Source of the DNA: Trebonia sp963771985
Lineage (GTDB): Bacteria > Actinomycetota > Actinomycetes > Streptosporangiales > Streptosporangiaceae
Assembly (NCBI GenBank): GCA_963771985.1
Contig: CAVYVO010000018.1
Coordinates: 124,001 to 188,000, forward strand
Length of the DNA: 64,000 nucleotides
Reading direction: 5' to 3'
Notes under the pieces: generated by a model
Databases searched by the model: none
The model's input: only the letters and a program-made list of their open reading frames with translations
What the model was told of the DNA's origin: nothing
Shown here: positions 1 through 9,303 of the stretch, one piece after another
How the letters are laid out: each line of letters begins with the position of its first letter
Numbering within the stretch: position 1 is the first letter of the stretch
Program-made: the position numbers and the translations under genes

Positions 1-1
1 G

Positions 2-124
2 GCCTTCCAGCAGGCCATGGGAGCAGTCTGGTACTACGCCGAGACCAACCCAGCCATGAGCGGGATGGGAAGGCGCACTCTGCAACGCCTCCAGGACGAC
101 AAATCCCCAGCCCGGGCCTTGTGA
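2..124 (+). CDS. C-terminal end of an unidentified protein (cut by window edge)
   Basis: An open frame enters from the left edge and ends at TGA 122-124, giving 40 residues that finish in DDKSPARAL. The stretch has a Tyr/Trp-rich segment (AVWYYAETNP) followed by a basic helix (MGRRTLQRLQ). Codon use is GC-rich at third positions as in neighbours, so it looks coding. I do not recognise the family. It converges on the methyltransferase gene, with 17 bp between the stops. Confidence 0.5.
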   Translation, partial: AFQQAMGAVWYYAETNPAMSGMGRRTLQRLQDDKSPARAL

Positions 125-141
125 CGCCCCCGAATGTCCGC

Positions 142-795
142 TCATGCGGCGCGTGCGAGGATGAGGCTGTGCCCGGAGGTACCTTCCGGGATGTAGCGGT
201 GCCAGACGGGGGTGAACCGCGCTGCTGTTAGCCACTTGAGGTAGGTGGCGGTGTCGGCGTGGTCCCAGAACATGTCGGCGCCGAGGTAGGGCTCGGTGCC
301 GGTCCAGCGCTGAGCGCCGGTGATGGCCAGCAGATAGCCGCCTGGGCGCAGCCAGCCGCGGATGCGCGGGAACAGGGCCTGCTGATCGGCCAGCGGCACG
401 TGGATGAGGGCGTAGAAAGACACCGCGGCGTCCAGGCTGGCGGCCCGCAGGTGCAGCGCGGTCATGTCGGCTTGTACCAGGCGGGCCGCGGGGACCAGGT
501 GCCGGGCGCGGGCGAGCTGGACGGCGGAGAAATCAACGCCGATGACCCGCAGCCGGTGATCGGTCAGTGCGCGGGTAGCTGGCAGGCCGATGCCGCAGCC
601 CAGGTCGGCGACCGTGGCGCTGGCGGGCAGCAGGTCAGCCAGCTCCGCGGCCCAGCCGGCGTAGCGGCTGACGTCCTCCGCGGAAGAGGCGGCCGCCTGA
701 CCGTCATCGCTGCGGTAGGCAGCCGAAATGGCGTCGTAGCCACGGCGGACAAGATCGCGCTGGGCAGCCCGTGCCGCCACATCATCGGCCTGCAT
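142..795 (-). CDS. Class I SAM-dependent methyltransferase
   Basis: A protein of about 217 residues with a Rossmann-type methyltransferase fold. Motif I is VADLGCGIGLP near residues 60-70, followed by VIGVDFSAVQL (motif II acidic residue) and LVQADMTAL. These bind S-adenosylmethionine. The N-terminus RRGYDAISAAYR is typical of small actinobacterial methyltransferases. The open frame extends upstream to 960, but that would overlap the next gene. ATG 795 has a GGGGAAG sequence about ten bases upstream; ATG 804 is the alternative. The substrate cannot be told from sequence. It follows a TIGR03086 gene on the same strand, with about 50 bp between. Confidence 0.8.
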   Translation of the reverse strand: MQADDVAARAAQRDLVRRGYDAISAAYRSDDGQAAASSAEDVSRYAGWAAELADLLPASATVADLGCGIGLPATRALTDHRLRVIGVDFSAVQLARARHLVPAARLVQADMTALHLRAASLDAAVSFYALIHVPLADQQALFPRIRGWLRPGGYLLAITGAQRWTGTEPYLGADMFWDHADTATYLKWLTAARFTPVWHRYIPEGTSGHSLILARAA

Positions 796-845
796 ACCTG
801 CCATCTTCCCCGCAGGCTGCGCCTGGTACGCGGAGCAGTCCGGCG

Positions 846-1412
846 TCACACGGGTCGGCCGAGAAACCCGGCCAGGCGGTCTACAGCCGGCGCTTCCTGC
901 GGGACCAGGACGTCCGCGGCGAAGGGAGCGCCTGGGCCCTGCGGCCGCGTCGTGAGCCACTGCCGGGCCCTGGCAAGGGCTCGTCCGGCAACGTCGTCCG
1001 GGAATTGCGCCGGCTGCCCGGTAGCCCGTGCCAGATCCCAGCCGTGGACCAGCACCTCCACGATCCGGACATGCACCATGACCGCGCCCGCGCCGGTCCC
1101 GAACGGGGCCTCATACACCGACTCCAGCACGCCAGGCCCGGCGAACGCCTCCCGCAGCCGTGCCGCGGCCCGCCGGTAGGCCGCCGGCGGATCGCCGCCA
1201 AGATGGTCCGCGCCGGGAACCGGCCGCGGCTCGCCGCCGATGATCGCGGCGAACAGCAGGTTGCCCTGGACCAGATGGTTCAGTACCCCGCGGACATCCA
1301 GCTCGGTGCACGGCGTGGGCGCCGGCCACTGGTCAGCCCGGATGCCGACCACGACCGCCTCGGTGGCCGCAAGGGCGCGGCCGAGGTCCGCTAGCGGTTC
1401 TGCTCCGGGCAT
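846..1412 (-). CDS. TIGR03086-type DinB-like metal-binding protein (mycothiol-dependent isomerase superfamily)
   Basis: 188 residues. The N-terminal four-helix DinB-like domain shows the usual landmarks: TPCTELDVRGVLNHLVQG (residues about 33-50, with the His that normally binds metal) and VRIVEVLVHGWDLARATGQ (about 115-133, second His). In this superfamily the fold binds a divalent metal and some members use mycothiol as cofactor, which fits an actinobacterium. The actual reaction is unknown. The start at 1412 gives the standard family length. Confidence 0.8.
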   Translation of the reverse strand: MPGAEPLADLGRALAATEAVVVGIRADQWPAPTPCTELDVRGVLNHLVQGNLLFAAIIGGEPRPVPGADHLGGDPPAAYRRAAARLREAFAGPGVLESVYEAPFGTGAGAVMVHVRIVEVLVHGWDLARATGQPAQFPDDVAGRALARARQWLTTRPQGPGAPFAADVLVPQEAPAVDRLAGFLGRPV

Positions 1413-1645
1413 GTCACCAGCATGTCAAAACAGGACCAGGGCCGTCGGCTGTTACATAATCCCGGCGGGACACATGCCATCACGGGCTGTCATGGTGTAC
1501 CCGAGCGCGCCCGGCGCGAACCCAGGCGCCCGCCGGTGCGCCTCGAACTTACCGGACTAAGACCTCGGGCTTGGCTGGTAAACCCTTTACGTGCGGTGCT
1601 CGCGGAATTGCGGGCGAGCGGCTGGCTCCGGTCGTCGCGCTGCGC

Positions 1646-2422
1646 CTAGCGGCCGTGGCGCCAGTGCGGCTTGCGCTTTTCCAGGAACGCGCGGATCCCT
1701 TCCTGTGCGTCGGGGAGCTGGCTGGTCGCGGCCATGACCTCGACGGCGTAGGCATATGCCTTCGGCTGATCGAGGTCGATCTGGGCATAAAGCGCCTGTT
1801 TGCCGATCCCCTTGCTCTGGGCGGAACCGCGTGTGGTGCGATCGAGCAGATCGTGGACCGCATCATCGAGCTGAGCGGCGGGCACGACCCGGTTGACCAG
1901 GCCCCAGTCGAGCGCGGTTTGCGCGTCGATGACGTCCCCGGACAAGGCCAGCTCCATGGCGCGCTTGCGGCCCACGTTCCTGGCGACCGCCACCATGGGC
2001 GTGTGGCAGAACCAGCCGCCCTTGCCGCCCGGCACCGCGAAACCGGCGTCTTCGCTCGCCACAGCCAGATCGGCGCTGGCGACCAGCTGGCAGCCGGCCG
2101 CGGTGGCCAGCCCGTGTACCCGCGCCACTACCGGCTGCGGCACCTGCTGCATCAGCGTCATCAGTTCGGTGCAGGTCGACAGCAGCGAGCGGACCGCCCC
2201 CAGGTCAGCGCCGGCGACCTCGGCGAAGTCATGCCCGGCGCTGAACACCGGGCCGTTACCGGCTAGGACGATACCCAGGGCGCCACTGTCGGCGAGCTCA
2301 CGGAAGGCCGCGATCAGTTCACGCATGTGCTCGAGGGACAAGGCGTTGCGGCGCTGCGGCCGGTTCATCGTGACAGTGGCGAAATCGCCCGAACGGGCGA
2401 CAAGGATGTGCTCAAACTCCAT
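1646..2422 (-). CDS. Enoyl-CoA hydratase/isomerase family protein
   Basis: A crotonase-fold protein of about 258 residues. The first oxyanion-hole segment is GPVFSAGHDF and the second is GLATAAGCQLVASADLAVA, followed by the trimerisation region with DWGLVNRVVP. The CoA-binding N-terminus reads VTMNRPQRRNALS. It is expected to act on enoyl-CoA or related thioesters in beta-oxidation-type metabolism; it resembles the ECHDC3-like subgroup, but the substrate is not determinable. ATG 2422 (MEFEHILV) is preceded by TGGGGA; two further ATGs lie 12-15 bp upstream. It is divergent from the HPr-kinase-like gene. Confidence 0.85.
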   Translation of the reverse strand: MEFEHILVARSGDFATVTMNRPQRRNALSLEHMRELIAAFRELADSGALGIVLAGNGPVFSAGHDFAEVAGADLGAVRSLLSTCTELMTLMQQVPQPVVARVHGLATAAGCQLVASADLAVASEDAGFAVPGGKGGWFCHTPMVAVARNVGRKRAMELALSGDVIDAQTALDWGLVNRVVPAAQLDDAVHDLLDRTTRGSAQSKGIGKQALYAQIDLDQPKAYAYAVEVMAATSQLPDAQEGIRAFLEKRKPHWRHGR

Positions 2423-2645
2423 GGTCCCCAGCATCATCCCGGCGCGTAGCCCGTGTACAGGCCTGCTGCCCTGGGCCGAAGCTATGCCGCCTCCTGAGGG
2501 TAGCGGGTGTCGGCGGCGGATAGGGGGCCCTGACAGGGACGGAGGGCTCCTTCGAGCAGGACCGAGGGCCTGGGATATGGCTGCCGAACGTCGCTGCCAT
2601 GGCCGCGCTCATGCCCCCGATGCTGCGTGTAAGGGGTATGAGGAG

Positions 2646-3689
2646 ATGGGTGTCAGTTACTACGATGCGCTGTTGCCGGTCCGTGAGGCCGGTGCCGCCC
2701 TGCAGGGGGTACTGGCAGGCATCCGGCTTCCCTACCGCGTGCTCGCATCGGTCTGTGTGCCTGGCGGCCAGATAGTGCTGGCCTTCGTTTCTGACAGTTC
2801 GCTGCTCAGCCGCATGTTCGCGGCCAACTGGGCTCAGGCGGGAGTCAGTGAGGAGCCGGACGCAGTGCTCTATGCGCTGGCGCGGCCGGCCCGCGGCTAC
2901 GGGCTTGACCGGAGGTGGGACGGGGTGCGGTGGTGGTCGCGGGATCAGAAGATAATGGCGGTCTTCGGATTCGGTTCCTACCGGCTGGCCAAGGTGTGCG
3001 TCCGGGGCATTTGCTCTGCCGTGAGCGGGGATGACGTTTTGTTCATGCACGGATGCGCATTGTCTGTCGGTGCGGGCGCTCGCCGGCACGGCGTGGTTAT
3101 TACGGGGAGTTCCGGTGCGGGCAAGACCACGCTAGTGGCTGGCCTCCTTCGGCATCCTGAGTATCCGGTGGCGGTGCTGAACGACGACTGGGGTGCGCTT
3201 TCGCTCAGCCGCGGCGATCTGGTCAGCACGGGAGAAAGAATGCTTCACATGAAGAAGGCCAGCGTGCTAGCCCTGTGCCCTGGCTTCTTCGCGAGCGCGC
3301 CGGCGGGCTCGTACTCGATCGATCTCTCGGAGCAGAGTCAGTCCGGCCGGATGCTGGTGTCGCCGCAAAGCGTCTACGGGACGGCATGGAGCAACTCGGC
3401 GACGGCGGTTGAGCACGTGGCCGTGGTTGTGCGGGAGCTTGCGGACTGGCTGCCACCCGCCCGGGAAGACGAGGTGGCAACGGCGATCGAGAGCGAAGGG
3501 GACGCGGGTCTGGTCCACCATCACGAGGCGTTCTTCAATGGATCACTGATCCTGACAACCGAGCAGGACAAGTTGCGCGAGGAACGACGCTACAGGAGGC
3601 TTATTGATCGCACAACAGTGTCGTGGATAAACAATTGCAGTACACCTGAGGCGCTGATATGTAACTTCATGTCCGCAATCAGGAGCTGA
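2646..3689 (+). CDS. Orphan HPr-kinase-like P-loop ATPase
   Basis: 347 residues. A clear Walker A loop, GSSGAGKTT, sits at residues 154-162 after a hydrophobic strand (HGVVIT) and after the phrase DDVLFMHGCALSVG, a layout typical of HPr-kinase/HprK-related proteins, which sense a small ligand and phosphorylate a partner. NDDWGALSLS follows, resembling the HprK region after the P-loop. The N-terminal 150 residues are not a recognisable HprK N-domain. ATG 2646 has AAGGGG nine bases upstream. No HPr, PTS or peptide-modification gene is beside it. It overlaps the 3' end of the convergent phosphotransferase remnant by 11 bp. The partner is unknown. Confidence 0.6.
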   Translation: MGVSYYDALLPVREAGAALQGVLAGIRLPYRVLASVCVPGGQIVLAFVSDSSLLSRMFAANWAQAGVSEEPDAVLYALARPARGYGLDRRWDGVRWWSRDQKIMAVFGFGSYRLAKVCVRGICSAVSGDDVLFMHGCALSVGAGARRHGVVITGSSGAGKTTLVAGLLRHPEYPVAVLNDDWGALSLSRGDLVSTGERMLHMKKASVLALCPGFFASAPAGSYSIDLSEQSQSGRMLVSPQSVYGTAWSNSATAVEHVAVVVRELADWLPPAREDEVATAIESEGDAGLVHHHEAFFNGSLILTTEQDKLREERRYRRLIDRTTVSWINNCSTPEALICNFMSAIRS

Positions 3690-4256
3690 GGTCCCAGAGC
3701 AGGCGGTAGCAGCGGGTCCGTTCGGGGTCGGGCCGGATGCCGTAGGCGTCGAGCAGGAGGCCGTCCCACCCGGGACCGTAGTTCCATTCCGCGCTCCAGG
3801 TGGCGACGGCCAGGTCGGCCCACCGGTCCGCGACGCCGAGCAGGCCGAGGTCGACATGGCCGGACCAGCAGCCGTCCGGGGTGAGCAGGGTGTTGGGCGC
3901 GCAAGCGTCGCCGTGGCAGACCACGGGCTTGCCGGGGCCGGGATCGCGGCGGCACGCTCCAGCGCCGCGGTGACGGTGAGCCTCTGATGGCACGGGTGCC
4001 AGGATCCGGTCACGTCGCGGCCATGGGCCAGCGGCTGCGGCACAGGGTGAAACTGCCGGGCCCAGGCCAGCCGCCCGGCTTCAGCCGCGAGGTCAAGGCC
4101 GCTGCCGGCCGGCGCCCACTTGATGAAGCAGCGCCCGGCGCCTTCGCCGGCGACGAAGGTCAGGCCTCCTGCCTCGTTCGCCCACACTAGCGTCACCGTC
4201 CGGTCGCCAGCGACCGCAGCCACGGCCGCAGGCACCGTCTGGTCCGATCCAGTCAT
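3679..4256 (-). pseudogene. Aminoglycoside phosphotransferase (APH) remnant with internal deletion and frameshift
   Basis: The N-terminal part (MTGSDQTVPAAV to AHGRDVTGS) and the C-terminal part with the catalytic loop VVCHGDACAPNTLL and the Mg-binding SGHVDLGLLGVADRW, both typical of APH(3')-type kinases, are present but in different frames. Between them only a short stub (WHPCHQRLTVTAALERAAA) remains where the family usually has roughly 70-80 further residues, so a central block is missing. A frame change follows just before the HGD loop, near 3930. The product cannot be a working kinase. The start ATG 4256 lies inside the upstream VOC reading frame. Confidence 0.75.
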
Positions 4257-4641
4257 TCGACCGCCGGATCTGGTATGCCCGGTCACGTAACTCCGTGGGC
4301 ATGCCGCGGCCGGTGTTTACGACGCAGAAGACGTGACCGTCGGGATCGGCCAGAACTACGAAGCGGGCGCCATTGGGGTAGGCCCAGTCGACCCGGGTGG
4401 CCCCGAGGGATACCAGGCGTTCGACCTCGGCCTGTTGTTCAAGGGCGCTGTCGGTGTGCAGGTCAAAATGCGTCCGGTCGTTCTCGTCCAGCGCGAGCGC
4501 GATCGCTGTCGCCGACTGAGGGAGCAGGACGGGTGTGGTGTCCTCGCTGTAGCCGCCATCCTGGTAGGCATACCCGAGTGCCTGGCTCCAGAACTGTGAC
4601 GCCCGCCGGGCGTCTTTCACGTTGAGCACAAGAGTTCCCAT
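4093..4641 (-). CDS. VOC (glyoxalase/bleomycin-resistance fold) protein with aberrant C-terminal run-on
   Basis: Residues 1 to about 115 form a complete VOC domain: MGTLVLNVKDARRASQFW at the start, LGYAYQDGG, THFDLHTD and FVVLADPDGHVFCVVN at the end. VOC proteins bind a metal and act as dioxygenases, lyases or resistance proteins; none can be assigned here. The frame continues about 60 residues beyond the domain into an Arg-rich tail (RRPDLRRRRRRRALLH) that overlaps the start of the phosphotransferase remnant in another frame. The natural stop has probably been lost. ATG 4641 has GAGGA nine bases upstream. Confidence 0.65.
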   Translation of the reverse strand: MGTLVLNVKDARRASQFWSQALGYAYQDGGYSEDTTPVLLPQSATAIALALDENDRTHFDLHTDSALEQQAEVERLVSLGATRVDWAYPNGARFVVLADPDGHVFCVVNTGRGMPTELRDRAYQIRRSNDWIGPDGACGRGCGRWRPDGDASVGERGRRPDLRRRRRRRALLHQVGAGRQRP

Positions 4642-4682
4642 GCGGAGCATTCCTCATTGTCCCGCAATCGGCTAGGTCCTCA

Positions 4683-6512
4683 TCACAGTTCGTAAACCGT
4701 GGGCGTGGTGGTGTAGGTGCGCCCAGAGGGTGTGGTCCAGCACATGATGCCTGGCTCCGGCTGATCGAGTGCCCAGCCGGGGGCCTGTTTGCAGCGGTGA
4801 TGCCGGCGGCAGGCCGGGCCGAGCCCGCATTCGCAGGTGATCCCCGCTGGATAGGCGCGGGTGTGGTCCAGGTCGCAGTGATAGGCCTGGGCGCCGCAGC
4901 CGGGCGCGGAACAGGTCGCGGTGCGGGCACGGACGAGGTGCTTGAGCTTGCGGCTGGGGGTGTACCGGTCTTCTTGATGTTTGTGGTCGCAGGTGCCGCG
5001 GGCGATGGGGCGGAAAGTGACGTTGAGCCGCCGCAGCAGCCCGGCGAGCTGCGCGGCCTGGCCGGGGCCGGGTCCGTCGCGGGCGCCGCCGGGGCCGGGG
5101 TCTGAGCCGGGTGCCCAGGGATGCTGGCCGCGGGCGCAGCCGTGCGCGATCGCGGTGCCGTCCGGGCCGGTCACCGTGACGCACCAGCGGGTGCGGGGGT
5201 GGTTGGAGGCGGCCTGGACGAGGCGGCGGGTGTCCTCGGCGTCGGTCAGGCCCCAGGTGCCGGCCTCGCCGGGCGCGTCCGGCCAGCCATCCAGGGCGGC
5301 GGCCGGGACGAGGAGGTTGATCAGGGCGGGCAGCGGGGCCAGGCCGCCTGCCGGGGTACCGGGCCCGGCCGGGCCGCGTGGGCTGCCGCCCTCATCATCA
5401 TCATCATCGTCCCCGCCGCAGCCGCTGGAGCCGCCGTCCCCGCCTGGGTCGCCGTGACCGCCTGGCTGGCCCGACGCGCCGGAGGTGCCGGGGCCGCCGG
5501 TGAGGCGGTCCCACGGGCTGCGGCCCTGGGTGCGGTCGACCAGCACCAGCACCCGCAGCTCCCGCAGCGATCCCGGCAGGCCCGCGTTGCGCAGCGCCAC
5601 CGCCTCGGCGTCGATGAACGCCTTGGAGGCCATCGCCTCCTCGACGCCCAGCTCCCGGCCCGACAAAGACACGTTGCCGGAGGCTTCCCGGCGCGCCTCC
5701 ACCCGGCGGCCCTTCCGCCGCGCCTCTTCCTTGCGCCGCTTGACCCCCTCGGGATCCAGCTTCATCTCCAGCCGGGCCGCTCGCTTAGCCAGCAGGTCCC
5801 GCCGCAGCTCCGGCGCGTTGGCGGCGAGGATCTTGTCGGCTGCCGCGGCGTCAGCGTCGGACAGAAACCTGGTGTAATACCAGATGACATGCGCGCGGTC
5901 GCCGTCGATCGTCCCGTTCGCCAGCCCGGTGAACGTGTCCGGGAGCCGGGCGGCCAGCTGGGCGGCCAGGTCCATCCGGTCGGCCGCGGCACCGGGGGTG
6001 GTGACCAGCTCAAAGCCAAGCTCCTGGTCGGCGAACTCGCCGGTGCGGCAGCCGCGCGGCACCTTGCGGGCCTTGTCCGCCTCGTACTGGGCGGCGCGGC
6101 GGCGGGTGAACTCCGCGACCGCGGCCAGCTCCAGGTACTCCGCCCGGTTCTGCACCCGCCGGGCCGCCGACAGCAGGCCCAGCACCGCATCATCAGACAG
6201 CTGGCCGAGATCCTCCGCCGCCTGCTCGGCCAGCGCCGACAGCACCGGGCCCGGCCGCATCGCGTCCGCCGCCTTATGCTGGGCGAACGTCTCCCCGCGC
6301 AGCCCGTCCGGGCCGGTCATCGCGGCCAGCTCGGCCAGGTCCGCGTCCCAGGCCTCGCCGAGGCTGACCGTGCACGCCGGGGACACCCACGGCTCAGGTT
6401 CCCGTTCCCGGCCCGCCTTGATCTCGGCCAGGTAGCTGGCCATCTCGGCATCCATGTCGAAGTCGTCGTCAGCCCCGTCATGCCCGGGGCCGGGGAACGA
6501 GATCTGCGCCAC
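4683..6512 (-). CDS. DUF222 / HNH endonuclease signature protein (13E12-like)
   Basis: 609 residues. The DUF222 region covers roughly residues 80-330 (VLGLLSAARRVQNRAEY, DRAHVIWYYTRFLSDADA). A low-complexity Gly/Asp stretch near 355-385 includes a run of Asp residues encoded by repeated GAT codons. The HNH nuclease motif is near the C-terminus (CDLDHTRAYPAGITCECG, then CRRHHRCKQ, with Cys pairs for Zn). These proteins are often multi-copy in actinobacteria and sometimes associated with mobile DNA; their role is poorly known. ATG 6512 is preceded by GGAGGG with good spacing. An inverted repeat lies 32 bp upstream of the start. Confidence 0.85.
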   Translation of the reverse strand: MAQISFPGPGHDGADDDFDMDAEMASYLAEIKAGREREPEPWVSPACTVSLGEAWDADLAELAAMTGPDGLRGETFAQHKAADAMRPGPVLSALAEQAAEDLGQLSDDAVLGLLSAARRVQNRAEYLELAAVAEFTRRRAAQYEADKARKVPRGCRTGEFADQELGFELVTTPGAAADRMDLAAQLAARLPDTFTGLANGTIDGDRAHVIWYYTRFLSDADAAAADKILAANAPELRRDLLAKRAARLEMKLDPEGVKRRKEEARRKGRRVEARREASGNVSLSGRELGVEEAMASKAFIDAEAVALRNAGLPGSLRELRVLVLVDRTQGRSPWDRLTGGPGTSGASGQPGGHGDPGGDGGSSGCGGDDDDDDEGGSPRGPAGPGTPAGGLAPLPALINLLVPAAALDGWPDAPGEAGTWGLTDAEDTRRLVQAASNHPRTRWCVTVTGPDGTAIAHGCARGQHPWAPGSDPGPGGARDGPGPGQAAQLAGLLRRLNVTFRPIARGTCDHKHQEDRYTPSRKLKHLVRARTATCSAPGCGAQAYHCDLDHTRAYPAGITCECGLGPACRRHHRCKQAPGWALDQPEPGIMCWTTPSGRTYTTTPTVYEL

Positions 6513-6543
6513 GTGCGGCCCTCCGTCAGGGATGCTCCTCTTC

Positions 6544-6569
6544 TGCTACGAATACTCTATCACGTAGCA
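6544..6569. promoter_or_regulatory. Inverted repeat (candidate operator) upstream of the HNH gene
   Basis: TGCTACG (6544-6550) and CGTAGCA (6563-6569) are perfect inverted arms around 12 bp. The arms are 32-57 bp before the HNH start codon, a usual operator/promoter distance. The binding protein is unknown. Confidence 0.35.
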
Positions 6570-6799
6570 CATGATCATCTTGCCATTAGAATGATTTTTT
6601 TCAAGATCAATTTCGAACGAAATCCAAGCAGAGGCGAGCCGCTGCGGCGTCGGGAGGAGCATGCCCGGTCGTGGGATGCGCCGGGCCGTTGTCATCGCGC
6701 TGCACCCTCGGTCAGCGCCGGCATGGTCGCCTGACTGGTGGCGGTTCTGTGATCGCTGTGAGCGGACACGGCCCGGGGAATGTTAGGAGGCTCTTCTTT

Positions 6800-6820
6800 C
6801 TTGAGTGTGATTGACTCAAC
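6800..6820. promoter_or_regulatory. HAIR box (HspR operator) of lon
   Basis: CTTGAGT at 6800-6806 and ACTCAAC at 6814-6820 are separated by exactly 7 bp. The known HspR-associated inverted repeat is CTTGAGT-N7-ACTCAAG, so 13 of 14 positions match. HspR is the heat-shock repressor of dnaK, clpB and lon in Streptomyces. The box ends 14 bp before the lon start codon, so bound HspR would block transcription directly. AGGAGGG (6824-6830) is the ribosome-binding site. Confidence 0.88.
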
Positions 6821-6834
6821 CTTAGGAGGGGCTG

Positions 6835-9246
<2,412 letters not shown>

Positions 9247-9257
9247 CGGCACAGGAA

Positions 9258-9297
9258 AACAGCCGGGTCTCTTGCCGCAAGGGACCCGGCTGTTTTT
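9258..9297. terminator. Bidirectional intrinsic terminator between lon and the first lectin gene
   Basis: AGCCGGGTC (9261-9269) pairs with GACCCGGCT (9283-9291). The hairpin is flanked by AAAA on the left and TTTTT on the right, so it can terminate the convergent transcripts of both lon and the secreted lectin gene. Confidence 0.85.
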
Positions 9298-9303
9298 GCC
9301 TGC

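Larger units (their letters stand above)
6513..6834. other. Divergent intergenic region between the HNH gene and lon
   Basis: 322 bp without a gene. It holds a 7-12-7 inverted repeat on the HNH side, an AT-richer patch (6570-6630) that is probably promoter DNA, and the HspR box plus ribosome-binding site of lon at the right end. I see nothing definable between about 6640 and 6790. Confidence 0.6.

Noticed and set aside
1413..1645. Small genes in the gap between the TIGR03086 and enoyl-CoA hydratase genes
   Set aside because: Open frames there have no start signal or protein-like composition, and no structured RNA was recognised.
5391..5410. ATC/CAT trinucleotide repeat as a regulatory microsatellite
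   Set aside because: It simply encodes the Asp run of the HNH protein linker and stays in frame.
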